33,547 nt of DNA from a virus: IMG/VR virus record IMGVR_UViG_3300030106_003611, positions 1-33,547 of that record; one strand, given 5' to 3'. Below the pieces are notes generated by a model. The model ran no database searches. It was given only the letters and a program-made list of their open reading frames with translations, and had not been told where the DNA came from. Of the stretch, positions 24,238 through 31,806 are shown one piece after another (position 1 is the first letter of the stretch; each line of letters opens with the position of its first letter). Both the position numbers and the translations under genes were made by a program.

Positions 24238-25788
24238 TTATAATTCTTTATACAAACGTACAATATTGGAATGTACATCTATCTTACTTTGCAACATGCT
24301 GTATATTCGTCTTTCTACCTCACTACCTTCTAAATGAACTACAGTAACAGGATTCTTTTGCCCTGCTCTATGGGCTCTAGCATTACATTGTAGGTATGTC
24401 TCTACAGACATAACAGGCGACCAGTACACTATAGTATCCGCCCTGTGCAGGGTTACTCCATGTGATGCAGACTGTGGTTGTATGACCAATACTCTAGGAT
24501 CGTCAGCGTCTTGAAACCTTCTAAATATATTTGTACGTTTAACAGCACTCACATCCCCATTTATAACTTCACAAGTAATCCCCGATTTATTTAAATGTTC
24601 CGATACAGTTAGTATAGCGTGTCTATATGGTACAAAAATAAGTAGTTTATGGGATGACTCCTGTATTATTTCATCTAATATCTTTATTCGTGTAGAAGCA
24701 TCAAAGTTTATTATCTCGCCCTCGTCTGAATAAACAGCCCCACCAGATAATTGTAGTAACTTATTCATTGCGGCAGCGGCATTAACCATTGTTATATCTT
24801 CCCCTGCAGCGTTAACTATAAGTCGTTGTTTCATCAACTTATAATACTTATTCTGTTGAGGGGTCAATGGCACTGATCTAGTCGTATAAGTAATATCTGG
24901 TAAGTCCAAACACTCCTCTTTTGTATATCTAATCGCAGGTTGAAGCACTTTATGGACTAATTTTTTAGCCTCAGGTCTAGGTACATACTTAAACTGTGTG
25001 ACCTTACGCATTACCATTTCTCGCCATCTACCCAAAAATCTAGGTACATTTGTAGGGTTAACTAATTTAGCTAACCCGTAAGCATCTACAGGGCTTTGAG
25101 ATGCAGGTGTACCTGTAAGCATCCATAATCTTGTATCGGCAGCAATTAAACTATTGAGAACTTTCCACCTATTCGTAGCTACATTCTTGTATGCGTTAGC
25201 TTCGTCTACCACAATCAAGTCAAATCCACCGTTTTTTATTTCGTCTTTTACTATCTCTACTCCGTCATAATTAATAATTACAAATTCAGCCCCAGACTTA
25301 ATAATATCTGCTCTTTTGTTTTGTCTCCCATGACAAACTGCCGCTGTTCTGTGCATAGCACATGCAAATAAATCATCAAGCCAAGCAGATTGCATAATAG
25401 ATAGTGGGCATATAACTAATACTCTGTTGACTAACCTTAGCTTCATTAGATAGTCAGCCGCCCAAATAACAGATGCAGTCTTACCTGTACCCTGTTCGTT
25501 AAAGCAACAAGCCTTTTTATGTAGCGTAAGGAATGAAGATGTTTCAATCTGATGGTCAAAAGGTTTAAATTTACCCGACCACTCATAGTTAGTTTTTATA
25601 GGTGAAGGGACATTCTGAACACCTATCTCGGTAAGTTTTTGAGATTCTTTTATACCCCAGTGGACTAAAACCTCACTAATACCCTTATCATTAGCTTTCT
25701 TTAATAGTTTAGATTTAGTTATAGAATCCAACAAAACAGCGGGGTTTCTAACTCGTAACAATAATGCTTTATTTTGTATTATGTCCAT
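24238..25788 (-). CDS. SNF2-like DEAD/DEAH helicase
   Basis: 516 aa, complete. Helicase motifs in order: Q-G-T-G-K-T (99-104, Walker A), V-L-V-I-C-P (123-128, Ia), D-E-A-N (195-198, DEAx), L-T-G-T-P (224-228, III), I-F-V-P-Y-R (384-389, IV), Q-P-Q-S-A-S-H-G-V-T-L (437-447, V), Q-C-N-A-R-A-H-R-A-G-Q (467-477, VI). The order and the R-A-H-R-x-G-Q motif are diagnostic of SNF2-family translocases. It moves on dsDNA with ATP; in phages it is thought to aid recombination or fork processing. AGGAGA lies 5 bases before the ATG. It overlaps the EndoVII gene by 20 bases. Confidence 0.93.
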   Translation of the reverse strand: MDIIQNKALLLRVRNPAVLLDSITKSKLLKKANDKGISEVLVHWGIKESQKLTEIGVQNVPSPIKTNYEWSGKFKPFDHQIETSSFLTLHKKACCFNEQGTGKTASVIWAADYLMKLRLVNRVLVICPLSIMQSAWLDDLFACAMHRTAAVCHGRQNKRADIIKSGAEFVIINYDGVEIVKDEIKNGGFDLIVVDEANAYKNVATNRWKVLNSLIAADTRLWMLTGTPASQSPVDAYGLAKLVNPTNVPRFLGRWREMVMRKVTQFKYVPRPEAKKLVHKVLQPAIRYTKEECLDLPDITYTTRSVPLTPQQNKYYKLMKQRLIVNAAGEDITMVNAAAAMNKLLQLSGGAVYSDEGEIINFDASTRIKILDEIIQESSHKLLIFVPYRHAILTVSEHLNKSGITCEVINGDVSAVKRTNIFRRFQDADDPRVLVIQPQSASHGVTLHRADTIVYWSPVMSVETYLQCNARAHRAGQKNPVTVVHLEGSEVERRIYSMLQSKIDVHSNIVRLYKEL

Positions 25789-26086
25789 GCACTCTCCTAA
25801 GATATTCTGACGCTTTTTTCAATATTTTTATATTATCTTTAAAACAACCTAAACCATTATTGCATCTATCACAAATCAAACCCCTTATTATATTTGTTTT
25901 ATGGCAATGGTCTACAACTAATTTTGCTACTTCACCGCATATAGGACACATGCTGTTACACTCGGATACTCTCCGATCATATTCTTCCTTACTCATACCA
26001 TACCTCCTAAAACGATCATACCCTGTTCTTTTTCTATACTCCTTACCGTAGTCAAGACGTTTCTTACGGTTTCTATAAGGACTCAT
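25769..26086 (-). CDS. Recombination endonuclease VII-like
   Basis: 105 aa. Zinc and catalytic pattern of T4 endonuclease VII: C47-P-I-C50, D59-H-C-H62, then C72-D-R-C75-N-N. The helix after it (FKDNIKILKKASEYL) matches the family. It resolves four-way junctions and branched DNA before packaging. T4 EndoVII is 157 aa, so this is a compact version lacking most of the dimerisation region. ATGA overlap with the HNH gene upstream. Confidence 0.92.
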   Translation of the reverse strand: MSPYRNRKKRLDYGKEYRKRTGYDRFRRYGMSKEEYDRRVSECNSMCPICGEVAKLVVDHCHKTNIIRGLICDRCNNGLGCFKDNIKILKKASEYLRRVHGHNTK

Positions 26087-26346
26087 GCAGGTTTATGATT
26101 TGATTTTCTCTTAAACGATCTATTTTTATTTACTGAAGTTAATTTAACATTTGATTTCTTAGCACTACCACCTTTAGATAATGGAACTACGTGATGTAAA
26201 TCTTTACCTTTTCTAGATGAATATCCGTTCTTTTTATCCCACTCTCGCCTAGCTCTCTGACGTTTCATTCTATTATCATGTTCACCCCTAGCCAATTGCT
26301 GTTGGTATTCTTTTTTATAGGGTCTTGGTTTATTTACATACGGCAT
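26083..26346 (-). CDS. Small HNH-type nuclease domain protein
   Basis: 87 aa, very basic. Core: D-L-H-H-V-V-P-L-S-K-G-G (49-60), then S-N-V-K-L-T-S-V-N-K-N-R-S-F (65-78), matching the His-His, Gly and Asn positions of HNH nucleases. The Cys pairs of the zinc-binding HNH type are absent. The basic N-terminus suits DNA binding. Such small HNH genes occur near phage replication genes either as free-standing homing endonucleases or as working nucleases. It directly abuts the Cas4-like gene (TAA then ATG) and overlaps EndoVII by ATGA. Confidence 0.78.
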   Translation of the reverse strand: MPYVNKPRPYKKEYQQQLARGEHDNRMKRQRARREWDKKNGYSSRKGKDLHHVVPLSKGGSAKKSNVKLTSVNKNRSFKRKSNHKPA

Positions 26347-27018
26347 TTATATTCTTTCGTTGTATTCACAAGAGATAACTGGACACCACCCTCTACAAGT
26401 AAAATTTTCTCTAGCATTCCATACGTCATTTACATAGCAAGTATTTAGTATATCAATCTCATCTCTCCATTTTACCCATAAATCGTCCTGTTCGTCACTA
26501 GAATATTTAGCTTTTATTAGAGCTTTTTTAACTAAAAAAAGAAGTCCTGCTTTTACCTCGGTAACAAAAGGATAGTGTTTAAATACAGCTAAAGACATAA
26601 GCTCTAATTGATCTGTGTCAGCCCTGTCAGGATGCTTACCTGTTTTATAATCAATAATAACAGCTTTATCTTTTTGGATTATTAATAAATCTACTATACC
26701 TCTATACCAAACATCTTTAGCATAAAAAGAACAAGGCTCTAAATCTTTTGTTACCCCTAATTTTTCTTCGCAAAGAACTTCTCCCTTAAAGCTCTCCAAT
26801 ATAGCATCCACAGATTTCTTTATATACTCAAAAGGTTTTGGTATTTCTACATTATTTTTTACATACTCTTCTGCAGCCTTATGAACCCTATTACCGTAAA
26901 TCAAGGCTCTTGATCGAGGCTCCTTAATATCTTTAGCCACTCTAAGATGGTAATACTTTCTTGGGCATTGCTTAAACAAACTTAGACTACTGTAAGACCA
27001 ACTATTCGCATTCGCCAT
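26347..27018 (-). CDS. PD-(D/E)XK exonuclease, Cas4/RecB-like
   Basis: 223 aa from ATG 27018; an upstream in-frame ATG at 27042 exists, but GGAAG sits 5 bases before 27018 and the N-terminus (MANANSWSYSSLSLFKQCPR) is then normal. Catalytic set: H46 in G-N-R-V-H-K, D110 in G-I-V-D, D123-Y-K125 in A-V-I-I-D-Y-K-T-G. Cysteines C18 (F-K-Q-C-P-R-K) and C208, C212, C217 near the C-terminus have the arrangement of Cas4/AddB 4Fe-4S nucleases. It probably degrades DNA ends in recombination or host DNA breakdown, like a T7 gp6 replacement. Overlaps the polymerase 3' end by 17 bases. Confidence 0.85.
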   Translation of the reverse strand: MANANSWSYSSLSLFKQCPRKYYHLRVAKDIKEPRSRALIYGNRVHKAAEEYVKNNVEIPKPFEYIKKSVDAILESFKGEVLCEEKLGVTKDLEPCSFYAKDVWYRGIVDLLIIQKDKAVIIDYKTGKHPDRADTDQLELMSLAVFKHYPFVTEVKAGLLFLVKKALIKAKYSSDEQDDLWVKWRDEIDILNTCYVNDVWNARENFTCRGWCPVISCEYNERI

Positions 27019-28888
27019 AACTTCTTCCCACTCCTGACTCACAATCCAATGGTAATCCTTCGGCCCACTTAGGGGTACATCTCATACAGGATTCAATATA
27101 ATCAAGTGCGGGTGATACTTCATCGTTTCTGACTACACATATAACAGAATCATGGACAGTTAATACCACCCGGTATTTTTTAGCTATCTGTAGCATCTGT
27201 TCACCTATGATGCACCTAGCTATTCCTTGTGTTATATTTTCAACTGCTTTAGCTCCGTATATGTATGTGTCTCCTGTACGTGATTTGTATATATAATCCC
27301 CTGTAGTAACTTCCACTGGTTCCTTACCCTCAACTTCTTTTAATATAACTTTCTGTTTTAATTCAGGGTATTGTATACGTAAACTACTCGGAAGCACAAA
27401 TGAAGAATCCCTCCACAACAATTTAGGAGTGTGGGAACTGGTGGTTTTTTCAGAAAAAACAGGCCAACGACCCTCTGGATTTTTACCACTAACCATGCCT
27501 TTTATAGCTATATCCATTTTGCCCCAAAACTGTTTTATCTTAGAATTACTCGTCCTATAGGTCTCAATGACATCTTGAGCAAATTCTTCATCAATACTTA
27601 CACCCTGAGCCTGAATAAACTTCTGAAATTTACTATACCCCATACCATAGCCACAACCCAAAATTACAGACTTACCTATAAACCTTTCCTCTTTAGATAT
27701 ATCCTTTACTTCTTTTTTATATATCTTTGATGCCATGATCTTATAGACATCTTCCTGCTTTCTAAATGACTCTACCAAATCCTCTTGCCCTGCAAGCCAA
27801 GCCAATGTCCTAGCTTCAATCTGTGAAGAATCAGTATTAATTATCATATAGCCCTTAGGAGCCACAATAGACTTCTTCAGAGCATTAGCATCTGTACCTC
27901 TACTAGGTAAATTCTGTAGATTAATTTTATCTGACCCACCCCATCGTGTGGTATGAGCCGCACAATATCTAAGGGGGATTGGTAGCGTACCTCTACCAGC
28001 AATATCAATAAATCTCTGTGTTCTAGTTTCCTCCAGTGTAGACTTAACTCCCATACGAGCCGCCACAACTGTTTGCACTCTTACATCATGATGTTCCTGT
28101 AGTTCTTTAAACGCTTCATCAGCCTTAGCAAATGCAAAAGTCTCTTTACCTGTACGTGGGGATATTTTTGTGGGAGGAGTAACTCCTAGTTCTTTTAACA
28201 CTTCTGCAAACTTAGGATTACTCATTAACGAATCTTTATCGTAACCACTACTCTGTAACAGCTTTTCTTTTTTATTCGTAACGTCCTCTAAGTGTTTAAG
28301 TAACAAAGATTTGTTTAGCCTTAATTGTGGTTTCACAAACATTCTTAGAGTTAAATCAATTAACTTCAACTCTGAATCGGGAAAATCTTTATTTAAAACA
28401 TCATATGCTTTTTTGGTAAGTTCCACATCATTTATACAATATTTAGAATACCTGCTTAAAAAATCATCATCAAAGTCTTTTAATCTTAAACCTTTAGCCT
28501 CTAATACTTCTTTACCTTTTACGCCAACCTTTAAATCTTTAACTAAAGAATCTAGAGAATGACTAACGTGAGCCCCACGTATAGCTCTAGACATACACAA
28601 AGTATCAAGTAAAAAATGGGGAATAATGTTGAACCGCCAAGACAATATTGCGGCATCAAACATACAATTATGTGCTAGGACAGCACAATTAGATAAGTTA
28701 AATGAAGTTAAAAATTTATATATTTTATTAAAGTCACCAGTACACCATACAGGCGTATCTTGATTAACTTTAACGGCTACCCCGATAACTTCAAATCGGG
28801 AATCCCTTATATATTCTTCAGTAGTCATTTTACTAAGAGAATACTTAGGGTCGTAGTAAGTCTCAAAATCTAAGGTTATTATATCCAT
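27002..28888 (-). CDS. polA: DNA polymerase, family A, with 3'-5' exonuclease
   Basis: 628 aa. Exonuclease (DEDDy): D7/E9 in L-D-F-E-T, D78 in L-A-H-N-C-M-F-D, and Y150-C-I-N-D154. Polymerase: motif A D353-S-S-Q-I-E-A-R; motif B R402-x3-K406-x3-L410-x3-Y414-G; motif C V-H579-D580-S. The residue equivalent to E. coli Phe762 is Leu410, the class said in virioplankton studies to mark slower or temperate-type replication. The 5'-3' exonuclease domain of cellular PolI is missing, which is normal in phages. No Shine-Dalgarno is visible before the ATG; a 16-base palindrome sits 17-32 bases upstream. It replicates the phage genome with the primase-helicase and SSB of the same operon. Confidence 0.96.
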   Translation of the reverse strand: MDIITLDFETYYDPKYSLSKMTTEEYIRDSRFEVIGVAVKVNQDTPVWCTGDFNKIYKFLTSFNLSNCAVLAHNCMFDAAILSWRFNIIPHFLLDTLCMSRAIRGAHVSHSLDSLVKDLKVGVKGKEVLEAKGLRLKDFDDDFLSRYSKYCINDVELTKKAYDVLNKDFPDSELKLIDLTLRMFVKPQLRLNKSLLLKHLEDVTNKKEKLLQSSGYDKDSLMSNPKFAEVLKELGVTPPTKISPRTGKETFAFAKADEAFKELQEHHDVRVQTVVAARMGVKSTLEETRTQRFIDIAGRGTLPIPLRYCAAHTTRWGGSDKINLQNLPSRGTDANALKKSIVAPKGYMIINTDSSQIEARTLAWLAGQEDLVESFRKQEDVYKIMASKIYKKEVKDISKEERFIGKSVILGCGYGMGYSKFQKFIQAQGVSIDEEFAQDVIETYRTSNSKIKQFWGKMDIAIKGMVSGKNPEGRWPVFSEKTTSSHTPKLLWRDSSFVLPSSLRIQYPELKQKVILKEVEGKEPVEVTTGDYIYKSRTGDTYIYGAKAVENITQGIARCIIGEQMLQIAKKYRVVLTVHDSVICVVRNDEVSPALDYIESCMRCTPKWAEGLPLDCESGVGRSYGECE

Positions 28889-28904
28889 GATACAAAATAT
28901 TTAT

Positions 28905-28920
28905 TGTCCCTATAGGGACA
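28905..28920 (-). promoter_or_regulatory. 16-base perfect palindrome before polA
   Basis: TGTCCCTATAGGGACA is identical on both strands. In minus-strand RNA it can fold to a 6-bp stem with a UAUA tetraloop, covering the VRR-NUC stop (28910-28912) and ending 16 bases before the polymerase ATG. No T-run follows, so it is not a standard terminator. It may act as an RNA operator or protein-binding site at the polymerase start. Confidence 0.6.
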
Positions 28921-29200
28921 GCTTATTTAATAACTCTTGCACCGCTAAGATATTGTTTTCGTTAATTACTAGCGTGTGCCCTCCTATTGCTTCAATCTCA
29001 TCTAAATTTTTTTGTTGTAACTCTGTAGGTTTCTTCTTACCGACCTTGCATTCAATACCTACAAACTTACCATTGTAACACACAATTATGTCAGGTACAC
29101 CTGATTTACCATATCCATTCATAATGGGCGAGAAATAATAAGCACCGTTTTTACGCAGTACTTTATAAACTTGGTGTTTTATCTTCGCTTCTGGTGTCAT
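28910..29200 (-). CDS. VRR-NUC domain nuclease
   Basis: 96 aa, a single-domain VRR-NUC (PD-(D/E)XK superfamily) protein. Catalytic residues: D37 in G-V-P-D-I-I-V, then E50-C-K52 in V-G-I-E-C-K-V-G, and P-T-E-L-Q-Q (58-63), the family's conserved Gln. Length is typical of stand-alone phage VRR-NUC proteins, which cut branched DNA or act as accessory nucleases near polymerase genes. Its 5' end overlaps the small gene at 29163-29339 by 38 bases. Assignment is firm; substrate is inference. Confidence 0.93.
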   Translation of the reverse strand: MTPEAKIKHQVYKVLRKNGAYYFSPIMNGYGKSGVPDIIVCYNGKFVGIECKVGKKKPTELQQKNLDEIEAIGGHTLVINENNILAVQELLNKLSL

Positions 29201-29339
29201 CTATAACCCACCAACTTAGAGCCATTTCAAGTCTTTGATAATCTAAATTTACTAACTTGTGTATTGTTTTATAACCGTGAGAGGAATCCTTAGACGACTC
29301 TCCGGTTATAAACACTTCTTCCTCGTAAAACGGTTTCAT
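29163..29339 (-). CDS. Small hypothetical protein (58 aa)
   Basis: 58 aa, found by reading the gap between the VRR-NUC and the 59-aa gene. Starts MKPFYEEEVFITGESS and ends DKTPSL; an acidic first third, then a helical LDYQRLEMALSWWVI segment. Its ATG (29339) overlaps the stop of the tiny membrane protein by ATGA, and AGAAG lies 5-6 bases upstream. It overlaps the VRR-NUC start by 38 bases. The tight coupling supports it, although overlap of two coding frames makes this less certain than its neighbours. Function unknown. Confidence 0.55.
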   Translation of the reverse strand: MKPFYEEEVFITGESSKDSSHGYKTIHKLVNLDYQRLEMALSWWVIDDTRSEDKTPSL

Positions 29340-29452
29340 ACAACTTCTAATATACCTCTAACTATTTCTACCAATATAGGCGTACACGCCATAGCAACAA
29401 ATAAACAAACCCATAGCCAAAAAGCAAAATGATTTAATTTAGTGTAAAACAC
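29336..29452 (-). CDS. Tiny single-TM protein (38 aa)
   Basis: 38 aa from GTG 29452. The translation is MFYTKLNHFAFWLWVCLFVA followed by MACTPILVEIVRGILEVV. Residues about 9-30 form one hydrophobic helix, so a small membrane peptide is expected. An excellent ribosome site (AAAGGGGGATAATC before the GTG) sits inside the 3' end of the preceding gene, and the stop overlaps the next ATG by ATGA. Its size and TM nature match phage small membrane effectors such as inhibitors of host envelope functions or superinfection exclusion peptides, but no family is recognised. Confidence 0.6.
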   Translation of the reverse strand: MFYTKLNHFAFWLWVCLFVAMACTPILVEIVRGILEVV

Positions 29453-29618
29453 GATTATCCCCCTTTTCGTCCGTATCGGCTAACATAATTAGTAATGTAG
29501 CTATCTCTGTATGGGCATTTTTTACCGCCTCAGAGAAAACTGCTTTATCTCTTTCAGAAGGTAACTCTTCATATATAACATCGAGAATACTTAATACTAT
29601 ATCTTTATCTAGACTCAT
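29439..29618 (-). CDS. Hypothetical acidic helical protein
   Basis: 59 aa using ATG 29618, which overlaps the stop of the upstream 325-aa gene by ATGA; an ATG 13 codons further upstream lies inside that gene and is less likely. Sequence is helical and acidic: DIVLSILDVIYEELPSERD, then KNAHTEIATLLIMLADTD. No motif recognised. The next gene begins inside its last codons, so the group is translated as a unit. Confidence 0.6.
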   Translation of the reverse strand: MSLDKDIVLSILDVIYEELPSERDKAVFSEAVKNAHTEIATLLIMLADTDEKGDNRVLH

Positions 29619-30592
29619 TCTTGAACCCAATTTTGTTCGACAGCCTTTTGATGCCACAGTCTGTATTTATCACTAGTTCTCGTAGGGAATTGCCCCCGAT
29701 CAGACGAACCATCTGCTCTCTGGCCGATCTTAACTTCCTCTATAATAATACGAGCATAATATTTATATATAACATTCCGTAACATAGCGGCTATTACTTT
29801 AGGTCGTTTACTTACATATCCCATTTGACCCCAAGATTCTAACGCATTAGTTACAAATTGGGAATGTAGATCAAAAGCCTCAGGATTTGCTAGTGCAGGG
29901 ATTATATCTTCGTGCATAGATAAAGCCCTGTTTATACAATCTTCATCCACTACAGTTTCCCCCCACCTATACCTATCTTTAAGTTGCATAAACGCAGTAG
30001 CTGTTTTTATGTAGTCAAACAACCCACGATATTTTTGTGTTATCACACGTTTTTTATCATTATTAACAACCCAGTTTAAACCTGTACCTGCATTTAAACA
30101 TTCTCTGTCACCATCAAAATGCCACCTTGTCCCATCATTAGGTGCAAAATAAACATTATGTTTAATATCATTATTATATTCAGTATGACGATACACTACA
30201 GGTTGCATACCCCATGTCCACCCTAAATACATATTACGCCCCAATATGTGGTGCACCATATGGCATACTTTATTATTAAAATCAGGTTGACCATGTATAA
30301 TACGAAAGCCTATTTTTAAACCCTCATCCCTTCGGAAAGATAGTATGGGTTGATTTACCCCTGCAAAACATTTTATAGCGTGTGCCATAGGAGGGGTTTC
30401 TAGATAGATGTTAATATCTCCTGTGTGTTCATCTTTCTGCATAAACTGCCATACATCGGCCCGCCTAGCAAGAGGTACTAAGCCTTTATATTTTCCTCTA
30501 GTTATAGGTTTTACGGATTCATAGTATTCCACTGCATCTATATATTTACGTAATACTGGGTAATGATTAAAATTTATTTGTCCAAACGCCAT
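29615..30592 (-). CDS. Large unknown phage protein
   Basis: 325 aa, no family recognised. Soluble looking, rich in aromatics and His: Y-Y-E-S-V-K-P-I-T-R-G-K-Y-K-G (23-37), G-R-N-M-Y-L-G-W-T-W-G-M-Q-P (118-131), W-H-F-D-G-D-R-E-C (157-165). Several His residues in the middle (e.g. CHMVHHILG, 109-117) might bind metal, but no known active site is visible. GGAGAATATC precedes the ATG. It is one of two long unknown genes that precede the nuclease/polymerase genes in the transcript, a common place for phage early or host-takeover genes. Confidence 0.7.
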   Translation of the reverse strand: MAFGQINFNHYPVLRKYIDAVEYYESVKPITRGKYKGLVPLARRADVWQFMQKDEHTGDINIYLETPPMAHAIKCFAGVNQPILSFRRDEGLKIGFRIIHGQPDFNNKVCHMVHHILGRNMYLGWTWGMQPVVYRHTEYNNDIKHNVYFAPNDGTRWHFDGDRECLNAGTGLNWVVNNDKKRVITQKYRGLFDYIKTATAFMQLKDRYRWGETVVDEDCINRALSMHEDIIPALANPEAFDLHSQFVTNALESWGQMGYVSKRPKVIAAMLRNVIYKYYARIIIEEVKIGQRADGSSDRGQFPTRTSDKYRLWHQKAVEQNWVQE

Positions 30593-30601
30593 GATATTCT
30601 C

Positions 30602-30847
30602 CTATATGTTTATTGATATGTGATAAATAGTTTCGGTATCTCTTGAACCGATTCCGTATACTTCAGTACCTACTTCAGCTATAGCAAGTAGTGAATACTT
30701 ACGCATAACTTCATGAGGTAGTTCATCCTCCTGTCTAAGTTCTCGCACCTCCTTTCCCATCACGCCCGTATAATCCCAAAATTCAATACCATCAGGCTTA
30801 ACCTCTAGCCTTATTGGTTGATAACCTAAACCCATAGCCCTACTCAT
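30602..30847 (-). CDS. Hypothetical small protein
   Basis: 81 aa, unrecognised. Beta-rich start (QPIRLEVKPDGIEFWDYTG, 10-28), acidic middle (ELRQEDELPHE) and a C-terminal strand pair ending SINI. It overlaps the preceding 314-aa gene by 8 bases and lies 9 bases before the 325-aa gene, so all three are likely co-translated. Confidence 0.62.
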   Translation of the reverse strand: MSRAMGLGYQPIRLEVKPDGIEFWDYTGVMGKEVRELRQEDELPHEVMRKYSLLAIAEVGTEVYGIGSRDTETIYHISINI

Positions 30848-31784
30848 CGAGGATAACCCACCATCTATTTGGCTTTTCCTTCATGCCTGTACCCTCGAAA
30901 TACTTACTTTCAGTTACTTTAACTAAGTTGTTAGCTATATCCATATCCATACCCATATCTATAACCGACATCCGATCAGAGATAATTTCTGGCATGCGTT
31001 CCTCGGAAACTCCTTCACATATTGTCTCTGGATTCTGTAGGTTTCCGAATAGCTTTATACTATCAGTGCCTGTTTTTAGAGTAGCCCTTGTAACCGTGTA
31101 TCTATCTGTAATTACATTTTTAAAGACATGATAAATTGCAGGACTCCACGCTCTTGCTTTTTCATTATTTTCGTAATGTGTATAGTATCTATCAAAAGCT
31201 TCTTTGAATGTATCAGTTACAGGTTTATACCCATGTTGTATCATGTTATGTACTTCTTTTACATCTATTTGGGTGTTGTAATAGCTCTCTCCGTTTAGTC
31301 TACTATGCATTACTCTTTTATGGTCATTCAAGTAAGATATAAATCTTGCGTGTCCTTTAGCAGTGTAACTTTCTGTAAACTGTTCATGCACTTTTAAGTT
31401 CTTTAACACTTTTATAATTGCTTTAATATTTGTAGACTTCTTTTCACTACCTTTTAGTTTAATGTCTTTATGACTGATACCATAATACGTCTTATTAGAA
31501 CTACTAGAATCTATCCATCTTTTCCCTTGATTACTCATTCTAGCTAGTGATGTATATGGATCACGCTTATCTGCAATATTAAGTTGATTCGTAGTCGTAT
31601 AATTTATTTCTCCGCTATGAGTCAGACGATATCCTGTTTTAGTAAAAGATAAACATAATCTAGGGAAACAACATATAACTTCTCGTGCTAAATCCCTCAT
31701 ACCATCTCTTATCGTATCCCCTTGTTTGTCTATATCCTCCAAGCTACGCATACATATAAATTCTGTTTCTTTAGTTCTTGTCAT
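30840..31784 (-). CDS. Large unknown phage protein
   Basis: 314 aa, no domain recognised. Basic in the middle (SHKDIKLKGSEKKSTNIKAI, about 103-122), with several Tyr-rich patches (ESYYNTQID, FDRYYTHYEN) and an acidic/Met-rich helix near the end (MSVIDMGMDMDIANN). GGAGAGTAATC precedes the ATG. No TM or signal peptide. With the 325-aa protein it forms a pair of unknown genes typical of phage early regions; it could interact with host proteins, but that is only positional inference. Confidence 0.68.
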   Translation of the reverse strand: MTRTKETEFICMRSLEDIDKQGDTIRDGMRDLAREVICCFPRLCLSFTKTGYRLTHSGEINYTTTNQLNIADKRDPYTSLARMSNQGKRWIDSSSSNKTYYGISHKDIKLKGSEKKSTNIKAIIKVLKNLKVHEQFTESYTAKGHARFISYLNDHKRVMHSRLNGESYYNTQIDVKEVHNMIQHGYKPVTDTFKEAFDRYYTHYENNEKARAWSPAIYHVFKNVITDRYTVTRATLKTGTDSIKLFGNLQNPETICEGVSEERMPEIISDRMSVIDMGMDMDIANNLVKVTESKYFEGTGMKEKPNRWWVILDE

Positions 31785-31806
31785 GATTACTCTCCTTATT
31801 TAAAAT

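Noticed and set aside
28905-28920. The pre-polA palindrome as an intrinsic terminator
   Set aside because: The stem is only 6 bp and is followed by AUAAAUAUUUUG rather than a U-run; a terminator here would also cut off the polymerase from its operon.
28887-29078. 63-aa plus-strand frame opposite the VRR-NUC gene
   Set aside because: It is a shadow of the well-supported minus-strand nuclease and has no ribosome site or recognisable sequence.
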